Assembly: GCF_024763615.1 (NCBI RefSeq) | Contig: NC_077224.1 | Coordinates: forward strand, 2,976,001 to 3,040,000 | DNA from: Phlebotomus papatasi | Lineage: Eukaryota; Arthropoda; Insecta; Diptera; Psychodidae | Length of the DNA stretch: 64,000 bases | Direction: 5' to 3' | Shown: one piece after another, positions 33,971 through 45,614 of the stretch | How the letters are laid out: each line of letters begins with the position of its first letter | Numbering within the stretch: position 1 is the first letter of the stretch | Position numbers and translations under genes: made by a program | Notes under the pieces: generated by a model | What the model saw: only the letters and a program-made list of their open reading frames with translations | Database searches by the model: none | What the model was told of the DNA's origin: nothing

Positions 33971-34182
33971 ACCGGCTTCAGACTGGAGGTTTAGCCCAGT
34001 TCCCGAAAACCTCAAAAATCTAAACAGCAAACAATTTTGTTGATTTTTCAAAATCTAATGGATAATTTTTCCTTAATATCCATTCCTAAGTCAAAATATT
34101 ATCAAAAGTCTTGACTGATAGATAATTATTGTAGAAAACTGAAGATATATGACTAAGCCTAGGTCTAAAGCCTGTATAAGCC
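33971..34182 (+). mobile_element. W-family element, copy 6
   Basis: CGGCTTCAGACTGGAGGTTT, CCAGTTCCCGAAAACCTCAA, then the AT-rich middle, GACTAAGCCTAGGTCTAAAG and CCTGTATAAG. About 212 bp, uninterrupted, and close to the consensus order. A partial copy follows at 34258-34333. Confidence 0.7.
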
Positions 34183-34257
34183 ATACTCGATGAAGTTTAG
34201 ACGAGTTTTATGATCAAAGGTATAAAATCCTGTCGTAAATCTTCTATTATTTTAATA

Positions 34258-34333
34258 TTTTTTGATTTTGATTGATAAGGTATTAGAGAATTTAAGCCAT
34301 ATGTTTAAGCCTCAAGTCTGAAGCCAGTATAAG
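34258..34333 (+). mobile_element. W-family fragment, copy 7
   Basis: Only the right part of W: TTGATTGATAAGG, AAGCCATATGTTTAAGCCTC, AAGTCTGAAGCCAGTATAAG. The 5' half is missing or too diverged to see. Confidence 0.5.
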
Positions 34334-34643
34334 ACTAAAGATTTAGACATATGGTTTAACTTCTTTTATTTCATGCAAGATTTTTGGGAATATTCTAACT
34401 TAAAATTTAATACTTCGGGTATAGTTGTTCTGTTAGCCTCTTTTAGAGTTAATGCTTTAGTCTGATACTCGTGCTAGATGCAATACGGCAAAATTATTTT
34501 CGCAATTTTAACTAAAATGGGTAAAATGAGTATGAGTCAAAATTTGATCATTGCGCGTTCTTTTTCACATTTCTCAATTTGATTTAATGCTTAGATACTA
34601 GTTCACTGCCGATTTAAACCAATTTAATATTAAATAACTCTAA

Positions 34644-34800
34644 CCGTGGTATCACACTAGAGAATTTCACATTAAAATTTTAATGAGATTCTCATTAATT
34701 GTTGCTGGTATGTGTCCTAATGTGCAATTTTCGTCAAGAGCTTTTAGAAATCGATTCATTTAGTGATAAAAAATGTACTCGAGTCACAAAAATTGGTTTA
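34644..34800 (+). mobile_element. E-family arm, copy 3 (diverged)
   Basis: CCGTGGTATCACACTAGAGA, then CACATTAAAATTTTAATGAG and TCATTAATTGTTGCTGGT match the first part of E1/E2. TAA precedes it, fitting a TWA target. No matching right end was found, so it is truncated or a separate subfamily. Confidence 0.5.
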
Positions 34801-34801
34801 A

Positions 34802-35671
34802 ATAGATTAAAATAACATAAATACGATTGATAATTAATGCACAAATTAATCCGAATTGAGCAAATTTATGAGCAAAATTTGCTCATTAAATTTTCATCAC
34901 GTACTACTTTATTGCAGTCATTCGGGTAGTTTCTGCGCCACAATTTTCTCACCAATTTATTCGTGATTAAATTGTCATAAAAAGTAGTGCTAATATCTAC
35001 TATTTATCGTGCACGAGATGGAGAAAGGACAAAAGACATTGAAAAAGATCGGTGAAGATGATAAGTAAGAAATAATTCCGTAATAATTCCGTAACGATCG
35101 TCAAAAATAATTTAGAAATAATATAATTGAATTTCAGATAAAAGTAACTTCCGGGCCATAATGGGTTCATTACTGGTTTACAAACGATTTAAACCGGTTT
35201 AATCTGATTCAAAAATATATACAAAATAAAAAAAGAAAACGCACGACGGTTTTTCAATCATTACCAAAAAACATGATATTGAAAAGGTGATGGCAACATG
35301 AAGGTAATGTTAATGGTTCTTTGCTCAACTTATGAGTAGCGAGAGTTCTCCAAATGTCCCAGTTGGATCTCAAACCGTTTGGTTACTGTGCTTCTAGGTC
35401 TTGTACCAAACGGATAAATAAACTAGACCGAGAAATAGGTTTACATAATTTCTCACAAATCCAAAGCATTGTATAGTCATATTCCTCAAATACGAACTTC
35501 TCAAATTCGAAAATGCGACGGTTGAGTAGAAACTGTCCTTTTAGAGATTAGTCAATTTCTTCAGATTCGGTAGATTCGGTATATACAAAGCTCGCACTAA
35601 AAGAAGCCTAATGACCATGTCACATATAAGATTAATATTAAGATTAATACTTTCTGAACTGCGAGAATGCT
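34802..35671. other. interval with repeat traces only
   Basis: A stretch near 35150-35290 (TGGGTTCATTACTGGTT, AACGCACGACGGTTTTTCAA) resembles 59990-60350, suggesting an old shared repeat of undefined ends. Otherwise nothing recognised. Confidence 0.35.
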
Positions 35672-35863
35672 AGCAAAGGATAGCAAGTGTTTTATCATGC
35701 CTCTCTTTTATGTTTCGCTCGATAACTGACCGAATCACAGTTGGCACTCATGGAAAATTGCTCGAATTTCCTGTAATACGATTCAGAAAACAATTAATAC
35801 GAACAGTAATATCTTACTCATCGTATTACTCCACTAGAGTGTACTCTTTCTAACACACGTGAT
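35672..35863 (+). repeat. JJ repeat, copy 1 (empty site for KK)
   Basis: Inverted counterpart of 39050-39540: GATAGCAAGTGTTTTATCAT, ACTGACCGAATCACAGTTGG, then CATGGAAAATTGCTCGAA, TTCAGAAAACAATTAATACG and TCTAACACACGTGA. Uninterrupted at the GAAAATTG where the other copy holds KK, so it gives the pre-insertion state. Confidence 0.7.
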
Positions 35864-36432
35864 TTTCCATTTGAAATTTTGAATAATATATACCTCTCTC
35901 TCCGGCTTTTCTTAATATTAATATTAAACGTCTAGTCTGAAGCTAGCTTTAGGTAGATTTATTTCAACACTTGAATGTAACTAAAACCCTGCTTGAGGTT
36001 AAATTAAAGTGGGTGTTGAGTTATGGTGTCAACACACTAGAAGCAATTTTCGTCAAAAATTTCCCTTCAAAAAATTTGACGTTCCAGCCTACAATGATAG
36101 GGGAAATTTTCCTTAAGAAAGCATTTTTTTTAGTTATACTCCTAGTAGGCTTTAGGGATCATACATTACTCTTTCAGTATTGCCGGTAATAAATATGTTT
36201 TTCTCAGTGCACAAAATATAATTTGATCAGTGATAAAATTAAAACTAAGAAAGTAAGAATCAAAAAAGAGAAGTAAAAGGGAAAATGACGAGCTTTTCAT
36301 ATGAATGATGCATTTTCGTAAGTATTAAGATTTTACTGATCAAAATATCTTTTTTAGGGTGAAAGGAACACCCGTTGATACTTTAAAAACTCGTGTCAGG
36401 ACTTATTGATACCCTACTCTGTACCATTTGGA

Positions 36433-36652
36433 CACTGAGAAAAAAAAGAAGGTGCGATTAACTTTTATTTTCATAACTTTAACACTTTTTAGGTGTAAAA
36501 ATATATTAACATTTTTTAATGTTAATTTTACACCTTTTTTAGGGTAAAATTAACATGAAAAAGGGTAATATTTACACCGATTTTGGATCAATACTGCAGG
36601 GTAAAATTAACATTTCCGGTATGTTATTTTAACTTTTTCGGATTTCTCTCAC
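36433..36652 (+). mobile_element. B-family MITE, copy 2
   Basis: CACTGAGAAAAAAAGAAGG to TCGGATTTCTCTCA. Same block order as B1 but about 30 bp shorter (it lacks the AACCCATAATACACC segment). Flanking duplication not clean. Nested in J3. Confidence 0.72.
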
Positions 36653-36717
36653 TCATATCAGTGGAATACGAAATTCGAACACTTATCTTTATCGAAAAAC
36701 TTAGATTAATAAAAAAA

Positions 36718-36745
36718 TACTCCCTCCGTTCCGAAATAAGTCGTA
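36718..36745 (+). other. Stowaway-like transposon terminus (single end)
   Basis: TA followed by CTCCCTCCGTTCCGAAATAA and GTCG. This matches the TIR consensus of plant Stowaway MITEs (CTCCCTCCGTT..), which are Tc1/mariner-related and insert at TA. No inverted partner was found within about 1 kb. Could be a one-ended remnant or convergent. Confidence 0.45.
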
Positions 36746-37118
36746 CGTTTGACGAAAAGTTAGGGATTAAGGAATGGTTTCAGAGAATGTTTTTGTTATT
36801 TGCAAATATCTTGTGTATGAACTATCCTCCATGTTCAGGGATAATATGGGGATCCTATCACGATGGTAAGTTGAGGAATCGATATGTTGAAGTTGTCCAT
36901 TTTTCGCGTATTTTTCAAATAGCTCCGGTAGATAGTTAATTACTAAAAAATAGATTGTGATTAACATTACAGGCTAGAATTTGTTCTAAATTTTTAGTAT
37001 GAACAAGTAGAACACAACAGTTATAACCGATATGACAGTTTTTATATCTCAAATTTTGCAGAATGAGCAATAAAAAGAACATCCTTTTTTATGTTTACGG
37101 ATATCTGTATGCAAAATG

Positions 37119-37361
37119 TTGAGAGATAGGGACTTGGGACTTTCAGCGGACCCCCCATAAGTTGACCCTGGGACCATTTTTATGTTTTTCTAAAATATAT
37201 CCAGAATTGAAAAAAAATCGTACGACGTGTTTTCGAGCAATCCTGAAAAGATTATTTTGGAGGGGAAGGGGAGGAGTGGGGGGCAAAATAAAGGACATAT
37301 TAATGGTCCCAGGGTCAACTTATGGGGGGGTCCCCCGAAGGTCCCAAGTCTGTATCTCTCA
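37119..37361. repeat. hairpin K (GC-rich inverted repeat)
   Basis: Left arm GAGAGATAGGGACTTGGGAC.. to ..TTGACCCTGGGACC (37119-37174), right arm GGTCCCAGGGTCAACTTATG.. to ..CCCAAGTCTGTATCTCTC (37302-37361). About 55 bp, few mismatches. The loop contains AAATCGTACGACGTGTTTTC, a word similar to 35235 and 60310. Conspicuous poly-G/C in an AT-rich region. Nested in J3. Confidence 0.65.
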
Positions 37362-37432
37362 CCATTCTGTACCTATTTTAGATTGAAAATAAAACGGTTA
37401 TACCCTGTTGAAGAGGTGTTCCTTCGACCCTA

Positions 37433-39049
37433 CTGAACTCATGTAAATAATTTTATCACAACTACGACATATTTTGAGCAACAGTCTAAATTTTCCATGA
37501 AGATATGACTCACGATGTGAACAAAATCTCAAAGCAGGACCCGATATTAGACAAATGACAAAAGGGTCCAGCAAAAAGTGACTAACAAAAAGCGATCGTG
37601 CCTAATTTATTGCATCAGAAAGAAGCATAATTTGAAATAGAAAAGAACATTTTGTTGTAGGCAGAGATTTAAGCTACAGTTTTTTTACTCTCTTTTGGCT
37701 GGATTTGGAGGTGCTTTATTGAGAGAGAAATATTTTCCAGGTCGAAGATGATTAGTGGGTTGTCACATAACATAGATTTGGCTTCTGGTTTCACTCCCTG
37801 CATTGTTGTAGGCACACGAGTTTTTTTTTTATCCCTTTTTTCGTCCGTGGCTAAAGGAAAGGGCAGTGGTATCGGAGATTAAGATGAGGTGGAGAGAAAT
37901 TTAAGAAAATTATGTTGGGTATTTGATTTGATGGAAATGGGTGGATTCGATGCGCATCGGATTCTGTTTGATTTTCATTGTTGATATACAATTTAACAGC
38001 TATAATTTGAGATATGTAGAAAGGAAAATTCCATAATAAGAATTCCATTGACAGGTGAAACTATCTTTGAGTTTTTTTTTTTGGATCTGACCACACCAGA
38101 AGACATCTCGGGATGGTCTTAAGGTTAACCTGAGATCTTTTTCTCAGGAATATTTAGGGTGCAAAAGGGTTACGCAGCAGGATGTGTTAATCTAGGATAA
38201 AAATCCTCTGAAGATAATAAAGATGTTTACTGAGCAGTAAAACTTTCAATATGAGAGATATTTTGAACCCTTGGGTTAGATGAATATCTTTGCAACATTA
38301 TTAGTTGGTAATATTCATTGCATATGTTTGAAAACTCCTTCATCTTCATCCCAATATCCCTTTTCTTCTCTCCTCTTTTTCGACTTATGAAAATTATGCT
38401 TGTGGTTGGATTTTTGGCTAATGGCTTATGAGGATCACCTGTAATCTTATAACTAAGCTAATACCTTTAAGGAGAATAATGAAAAAGTCAATTGACCTAC
38501 TGATACGAAAAAAAGCAATTGTATAAGAAGAGGAAGTGGGTATAAATCTCTTCCAATTGTACATCAGGAAAAAAAATAAAATAAGAACTAGAGGCCTCAC
38601 ACTTGGTAAATTAGTAAGAAAATCATTTTCACACTCAAAGTGCTTTTGACCATTTGTTTCAAGACCTCCAGACATTAATCCTAGGCTGACGAAACTAATT
38701 TCGATGCACGTAATCTCTGAGATTTGATCAATAGTTTGTCAGTCTTTTTTTTTATTAAGTCTATTTTTGACTTGGTTTTTCACTCATTACACTTCGCCAA
38801 ACACCTTTTCTGAATTCTCTATGTGATCATCTTCTTCTAATAAACCGGAAATGTCAATGAACAATTTATTGGTCAAATAAGACCTCCAGGGGCAAGTGAT
38901 GATGAATAATGTGTGACTTTAAACACCGCACTAAATCAAAATTCTGTCAAATAAGTGAAACGCATTTTTAAATAGTTTTTGTTTATTTACACTATGCTCG
39001 AATTTTAATGAGAGTTTAAAAGTAAAATTTAGTCTGAACAGTGCGGAAT
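37433..39049. other. low-repeat interval
   Basis: Single-copy-looking DNA. Frames of 65-85 codons on the minus strand (37851-38048, 38418-38675) have no domain and are not called. No RNA gene or transposon end recognised. Confidence 0.35.
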
Positions 39050-39540
39050 TACCTATCACGTGTGTTAGGAAGAGTACATTCTAGTGGAGTAATATATTAC
39101 TGTTCGTATTAATTGTTTTCTGAACCATATTACAGGCAATTCGAGCAATTTTCCAAGGGGGTGACATTAGGTCTGAAAAATGCAACCGGTTTTAGTGTAA
39201 AATTTTCCCTGTTTTCGTACACATTTCACGAGATATCTCCAAAACTACGTAGATTTCCAATTTAGGGTTTTCGGTTACCTCTTCGTTATTAAATTGGCTT
39301 TTATTTTGTATTAGTATTTTTTGCTAATTCATTCTACAATGACAGAAAACAGCTAATAAACTCAAAAGTTTTTCGGATCGCTAGAAACATATGGGAAACA
39401 TAGGAAATGTCATGCCCCTGCAATTTTCCATGAGTGCCAACTGTGATTCGGTCAGTTTTCGAGCGATTTAATGACTGCCAATTTTGTACGCAGAGGGGAA
39501 ATGCGAGAAAGAGGCAAAATAAAACGCTTGCTATCTTTTT
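39050..39540 (-). repeat. JJ repeat, copy 2, split by KK
   Basis: Reverse of 35672-35863: TATCACGTGTGTTAGGAAGA, TATTAATTGTTTTCTGAACC, CAATTCGAGCAATTTTC, then KK, then CATGAGTGCCAACTGTGATT and AAACGCTTGCTATC. Class unknown. Outer limits approximate. Confidence 0.7.
39154..39420. mobile_element. hAT-like MITE KK (267 bp)
   Basis: CAAGGGGGTGACATTAGG at the left, AATGTCATGCCCCTG at the right. Exact 8-bp duplication CAATTTTC at 39146-39153 and 39421-39428. The empty site is present in JJ1, with one CAATTTTC (as GAAAATTG on the plus strand). These features together define a hAT-type insertion to the base. Non-coding. Confidence 0.9.
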
Positions 39541-39596
39541 GTGGTTTATGGTTTTTGTGACACCACGGTGAAATTGAATATTTACTCGACTGAATT

Positions 39597-40915
39597 TTTC
39601 CGGTCAAAATCCGAAAAGCCAGAATTCCGAAAGCGAAAATCCTGAATGCAAAAATCCCAAAAACCAAAATTTCGAAAGCCAAAATCTCGAATAGGTCGAA
39701 ATCCGGAATGGGCCAAAATCCCGTTTAACCAAAACTCCGAACTAAATTCCCAAAAGGACCAAAATTATGAATGGGTCAAAATTCCGGATGCTAAAATTCC
39801 GAAAGCCAAACTCCCGAAAAGATCAATATTCCGAAAGCCAAAATCCTGGATTCTTCAGTGTCCTTCAAAGGTAAGGGAGACTAGGGCAAAATGTTACAAA
39901 TCGAAAGTTTTAAAATTCAATATCATCAAAGTTAAAAAAGATATCAACTTAAATTTTTTTCCACAGATAGCCTCCGTTGACCTTCTTCAATGTCGTAAGT
40001 TTTTTAGAATTCGAACAAGAAAAATGAACTTTTTAGCCCTGATTTTGAAATAATTTGGATTCTTTGAATACGAAGCCGCTATCTATTTTAGAATTTTACA
40101 AAGATTCTTATCTCGAGAAATTCCTTTCATTGAAAATGACCACGTGGGGTAAAAAGTAACAAAAGGTATTGAGCAAAAAGTAAAAAAAACCGAAGCAATT
40201 TCTGATGTCTCACGGTGAAGAGAAACGTCATTATCATGTCTCGCCGCTTGTTGTTTGTATTGGTTAAACGATTTTCAGTCTTTTGTGTGTGTTTTTTTTC
40301 TAAAAGCTTTAACAGAGCTTTTCTTGTTCAGATAGATAAAACTCTGTTTTACAAAAGTGCAGATGAATAAATTTCCTATGAAAATATATAATCTCGGTAT
40401 TTTACTTAAATTTACGGAAACCCGTTATAAAGCGATCAAAATGTGATAGTATCTTATGCCTGATACTATTTGCCCCAGCATTTTTGAGAATGGTCACAAA
40501 ATTACCTTTTAGAAAACAGCTCGATAAATGTGTCTCCTTACGAAATAGGGGAAAGTGACTTTCACAAAGTTGTAGAGCGGTAAATTTCCTATAAAACTGC
40601 GCTAAATAGAAATTTCTGGAGCGCTAGGGTAGTTTGTAAAAAAATAAAATATCATTTTTGTGACTTTTTGCCCCAGTCTCCCCTACTCCCACGATTGAAC
40701 CAGCCTTCCTTGGAGGCAAAGGGAAATTTTTCATGACTTGGGAAATTGTTTCCCATATTATCCTCCGTATATTTCGTCCCTTTCAGGATTTTGATCATTC
40801 GATATTTTCTATATCGGGATTTTGGCTTTTCAAGATTTTGGTTCATTCGGAATTTTGGACTTTCGGGATTTTAACCTATTCAAGATTACAAGCCTTTCGG
40901 GATTTCGACTATTCA
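39597..40915. mobile_element. P-family Foldback-like element, copy 2, split by N2
   Basis: Left arm 39597-39872 has a dozen or more units like CCAAAATCCCGAAAG; the core resumes after N2 (ACTCCCACGATTGAACC, GGAGGCAAAGGGAAATTT) and the right arm (to 40915) has inverted units (GGGATTTTGGCTTTTC). Longest arms of the family here. The 135-codon frame at 39646-40053 is only a translation of these repeats (KPKFRKPKSRI-type) and runs into N2. Target duplication not found. Confidence 0.75.
39874..40683 (-). mobile_element. N-family TIR element, copy 2 (810 bp)
   Basis: AGGGAGACTAGGGCAAAATG at the left, TTTTTGCCCCAGTCTCCCC ending at 40683, TA at 39872-39873 and 40684-40685. Body in reverse order relative to N1 (GATACTATTTGCCCCAGCAT, GGAAATTTACCGCTC-type words on the minus strand). 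The P4 and P5 cores show the unoccupied site. Confidence 0.85.
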
Positions 40916-41010
40916 GTAAAAACTTAAATCTTGCATAACTAGATCATTGCATTCAAAATATATTAAATTGATAATGCAACATTCCAAAAACTTTGCAAAG
41001 GTAGAAAATA

Positions 41011-43824
41011 CAGTGGGACCTCGATAGAGTCAACCCACGATAGAGTCAATCTCCAATAGAGTCAAAAGCTATTTTTTACTCTCCGGACTCCGATAGTGTC
41101 CACTTGGACCCAAATTGACTCCGATAGAGTCAACTTTTCCATTATTATTGAACTAATAATACAGTAGACTCTCGCTAATTCGGCTCTTTTAAGATCGGGA
41201 TACTTTTTAATTCAGGCAGCAGATATTTTTGAAAAAAAGTTTGTTGACATTTTTCAAGTTTGATCTTGGTTATCGAATGAAGGAAATATCCTTAAATTTG
41301 CATTGGTTTGCCTTACTTATGATGTTTTTTTTTGACATTTGCAACAAATATGAATATGTAAACTTAATGAGTGTGCAGATGAATAAAAGAAATTGTTGCA
41401 TTTCAAAAATTATGTAGCGCGAATTTCTCTCTAATTCGGGTGACATTTCGGTCTCAAGTGCCCAATTTTGAGAGAGTCTTCTGTATTGTATGACTTTTTC
41501 AAAATTAAAATCAGTGTTTTGGTGTATCAATGTAACGTTTATAAACACAAGAAAAACAATATTATGATAAAATTCTTATATTAATCGTGTAATCAATTTT
41601 CGACAAAATAATTTTCTTTTCGTGATTTTAAGAGGTTTGACCGATTGAAAGTTCTCTTATCTTTGCTCTCCTGTCTTAAGATTTTTTGATTAAGCCCTAT
41701 GATCGCGAATGACGTGTTTTCCTAGGGGGACTAGGACTTATTAGGCGGTCATCTGAAGACTCCAAATAGGTATCTCTAACCATTTAGCGCCCATTTTTCA
41801 GAATAAGAAGAATATGAGAAAAATTGGCTTTATTGCTCTTTTTGTGAAGTTTAGAGCCATCAAGGGGGAGATATTAGGGTCGGATGTAGTGTACAGCTGA
41901 AAATGAAGTGCTTTGAAGTCTTCGGAAGTGGGAGTACTCGAATATAAAGTCTTTTCTGTATAATTCCATATTCTTCAGACTACGTTACTTTTAATTTTTA
42001 ATTCGAGCGGCAGTATAATTTGGAAAGGTTTGTTGAAATTTTCAAGTTCGGTTATGATAATGAAATTTATTATAGCTTGATTTGTGTCGTAATTTTTCCG
42101 AGGAAATATTCAGTTGAATAATGATCTTCCTGAATTTTTACAGGAATTTCAAATTCATGTAGTTGCTCACCAATAATGACATTGCTATTGCAATTGACTG
42201 TGAATCAATTTGATATATATTTTTTTCTAATTTGTCGTAAATATGTATGTAATTGGATGATTGTATAAATTAGTGTAACTTTTTCGCGAATATAGGTAAG
42301 GGGTATTCCAAATGTTATCTCCACCAATTTTTGTTTACCTTTTCTCAAATACTGGAAAGCTTTTAGTGTTTTACATCTCTTCAATGCAAAAAGTATTCGT
42401 CAAAAAGGTCGATTTGTGGTTTTCAGGACTTTTATAAAATGTGGAACAAAAGGTGCATTTGTAATATTTAATTTTAGACTAATTTTGGAAAGACCTATCT
42501 GATGGACTTCCATTTAGAAAAAAAAAAACATTTTGGAGGTTTATTTAAATCGTATCCTTGCTCTAAAGTCTATCTCGATCTATCCTTCGAAATATCAATT
42601 CCATTTTAAACAGCCTGTAATATTAATGGCAATATTGTGAGTATCCTAGTGAATGAAAATTTGTGGATAACAATTAAAGAGATTGTTAAAATGTTGAAAA
42701 GCAATACTTAGACCGTATTTTGCTATTTAGAAAAGCCTGGATATGTTTAAAATCTCGACATATGTGTGTCAATTTCTTTCACTGAAAGGAATAAGGGGAA
42801 CTTAATAAAAAGTGAAGATACGTCTGAAGTGTTGAATTAGTTCTTGCACTAGTACTTTTGGGCTCTTGTAGACCATCCAGCACAGTTTTAATAATTACAA
42901 ATGACAATACATTGTTTTTTAGATACTCTATTTTCCAAAAGTAGCTTCACTGGTATCTTAGGAAAATTCAAAATATGTTGATACCCCTTCGTAAAATTCA
43001 GATAATATTAAAAAATTCAAGAATATCGGGCACTAGAAATTCAAAATATAAGGAAAATGGTAAAAAATATATTTCGTTAATTTTTTTTTTAATTTTTACT
43101 AATTAGATTGTTCATCAGATTAAATAAATTACTGATTTCTAAGTATGAGAAGTGCATGAAGTGCAGGAAGTACTGGAAGTATTGCAATATTTTCGAGAGT
43201 GTTGCGAATTTTCGGAAGTGTGAAGGCTTCTCCTATACAAATTGTGGAAGTGGCTGGAAGTGGTGTGCACATTTTCACCCTAATATATCCCCCTTGAGAG
43301 CCATAGTTATGTCGTAACAATAACAACAACTATCAATGTCTTCTTTCATACAATAACGGTTTAAAATAAATTCTAATTAATAACGTTAATTGCATCAGAA
43401 TTTTCAACAATTAAATATCTACCGGAGCTCTTCTAAACAAAAAGTGAAAAAGAAATCTTTAAGACACCATTTCCTTACTTAACATCGTGGATGGACTTCA
43501 ATATTATCACATGGATAGTAATTTTCACTTAAGATACTTACTAATATTAAAAACATTCTGTAAAATCATTCTGTAATCTTCAACTTTTGCCCAATCATAC
43601 GACTTTTTTGGACCAGAGGGGACAGAATTTATGGGTTAATTAAATAAAATATTCTACTATCGTGTTATATACTTATCAATTATTTAGTACAAACATAAAA
43701 TAATACCCCTTTATATTAAAATTTCACATTTTAATTGATTTTTTTCGGACTCCGATAGAGTCACCGAATCCAATGGAGTCAACAGGCCTGGAAATAATTA
43801 GTTGACTCTATCGAGGTTCCACTG
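41011..43824. mobile_element. 2.8-kb CAGT-ended TIR transposon
   Basis: TIRs CAGTGGGACCTCGATAGAGT(CAAC) and, inward from the right, CAGTGGAACCTCGATAGAGT(CAAC): 23 of 24 identical. TA at 41009-41010 and 43825-43826. The word GATAGAGTCAA recurs about four times at the left and three times at the right, like transposase-binding arrays. It contains C2. The length could hold a transposase, but no frame above 100 codons or DDE motif is readable, so it is decayed or non-autonomous. The end sequence resembles pogo/Tigger. Confidence 0.85.
41162..41483 (+). mobile_element. C-family TIR element, copy 2 (322 bp)
   Basis: CAGTAGACTCTCGCTAATTC at the left; inward from the right CAGAAGACTCTCTCAAAATT. TA at 41160-41161 and 41484-41485. 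A second end-like block (CTCTCTAATTCGGGTGACAT) lies inside the right end and resembles the inner part of C1. Nested in the 2.8-kb element. Confidence 0.82.
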
Positions 43825-43826
43825 TA

Positions 43827-45606
43827 TTAAAAAATGAACATTTGGTTTTTCGATATAGAAATTTCTTGTGTATCTGAAAGGTGTTTTGGGAATTTCTCAT
43901 TTCATGAATCTTTGCAGAGACATTTTTTAGAAATTTTATGTCGACTACTTTCGGTTTCTCTAATTTTTTCTTTAAATTTTTTTTCCTTACCTTTTGGATG
44001 TGTTTCTGTGAAGATTGACACATTTCGATGTTGTCAACTCTTCAATTTGCTTCAGATGAAGTTTTCTCCTTTTATTTCATTCACATCTCACACTTTTTAC
44101 CCTCGATCGGCCTCCAATGGACCCATCTTGAACCTCAAGACATGAAGAAAACAAAAAATAAACGACAGAGTTGAAGGCGAGGTGAATAAAAAAGGAAGAA
44201 TGCGCTAGGTCTTAGAAAAATTTATTTGATAAAAACGTACCAAATTGGTAAATTTCTTTGTGTCTCTTCAATGTTACGTTTTTATCACTGTTGACCTGTC
44301 AGACCTTTCAAATTCTTCAGATATCACAAATGCACACGACAAATGCATCAAGATTCTCTTTTTTTTCTTTCTTCTTCTTTTATAAAATAGAGTTTTGGGA
44401 AGTAGTTCATCTCCGTGGACTCTGAAATTCAAATGAATTTCGCTTGTCAATTGATGTAAAATACCTTCAGCAGCATGTTGATTTTGATGCTTTGCTGATG
44501 GTTTATTGCTCGAGGCGAAAATCTTAGTTGGACCTTCCAATGAGATTTTCGTTATTGATGGGCTTTTTTTATTAAACTACTTAACTGCAATGTCTTTAAT
44601 ACGGTACAATTTGATACTAATTGAAGTGATTAAAGGGAAAAAAAGGTTAGAAAAAAAATAAAGAAATTGTTATTGGCTAATTTAAGATGACGTTGAGTTG
44701 GAGTTTATAAATTGATCAAATAATACCGATATGTAGATGGGAAAAATTAAAACTTCAAAGTGTTGCTGCTTGTAATGAACTTCTTAAAGAATTAAGTCAA
44801 GTTGTTGGGTCGTTTATCAACGGTTAGAGGCTAAACAGTGGGAGATATCTTGTAGTAATCCTTGAGTGACCCCCCTATTTATAAATTGATCATCATATTC
44901 TCAATTTATTCTATATTTACATTAATTAGAAATATTTAGGTATTAATTTTAGTGAAACTACTTTATATCCTTTCACAGCTATTTCTAAAGAATTCCAGGA
45001 CATTCCCATTGGCCTCTATTCACTTCAATTGAGCCAGAGGGAAGTTGATGGGAATGTGACAGAAGGATATATTGTGAAAAGGTCTCCTTTTTCACTCATT
45101 CTCCCGACAATTCATCCACAATATGTGTATATATCTTAAGAATACGTATGCCTGAATGTTTGTGTTGATATATTCGTAATAATGAATGACATACACCCAC
45201 TTTTGTTGGGGGCCTCCAAACATGATTCAATTAGCAATATCGAGGGATGAAATGTGTCACACAAACTGAAATGTGTAACGTGACATGGTGGAGAGATCGG
45301 CTTAGAAGATCACTCATATATAGCATTTTTTTGCCGTCCTTCTTTTTGCCGTCCTGAGTCACTCCTCTCTATCACTCCATTATATGCTTTTGTGTCTTTG
45401 GGAGGAGATGAAAATAAATTTATAAATATCAAATGAATGCAGAGAGGAGCAAGATGGTGAATAGTGGGATGATGAAGGAGGATACCAGTTGAACAATGTT
45501 TCTTTGGGGAGGAACAGCTATTAACCGCAAATTATACAATATTTATTGGCGACGGTGATTATGGTATTTGTGGCTAACAATTGCTCGAACTCTACTGAGA
45601 AATCAA
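43827..45606. other. low-repeat interval
   Basis: Single-copy-looking DNA with overlapping chance frames on both strands at 43808-44145 and a minus frame at 44274-44540 without recognisable domain. No transposon end recognised. Confidence 0.35.
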
Positions 45607-45614
45607 TATACTAT

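Larger units (their letters stand above)
36357..37430. mobile_element. J-family composite, copy 3 (1,074 bp with insertions)
   Basis: Left end GGGTGAAAGGAACACCCGTT, right end AGGTGTTCCTTCGACCC, TA at 36355-36356 and 37431-37432. Contains B2, a Stowaway-like terminus and hairpin K. The left inner block (ACTCGTGTCAGGAC.. GATACCCTACTCTGTACC) matches J2 in inverted form. Right and left ends belong to two subtypes (GGGTGAAAGG and GGGTCGAAGG), so the pairing of these particular ends is inferred. Confidence 0.55.

Noticed and set aside
36583..36939. 118-codon plus-strand frame
   Set aside because: It starts inside the B2 MITE and crosses the Stowaway-like terminus; a chance fusion.
39597..39872. 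Short regularly spaced repeats that could suggest a CRISPR array
   Set aside because: Units are degenerate, spacers are too short and not unique, and an inverted series exists in the other arm; this is a Foldback arm.
39646..40053. 135-codon plus-strand frame with repeated KPKF/PKSRI-like peptide words
   Set aside because: It is a translation of the Foldback arm repeats of P2 and continues into N2; the other P arms do not keep the frame.
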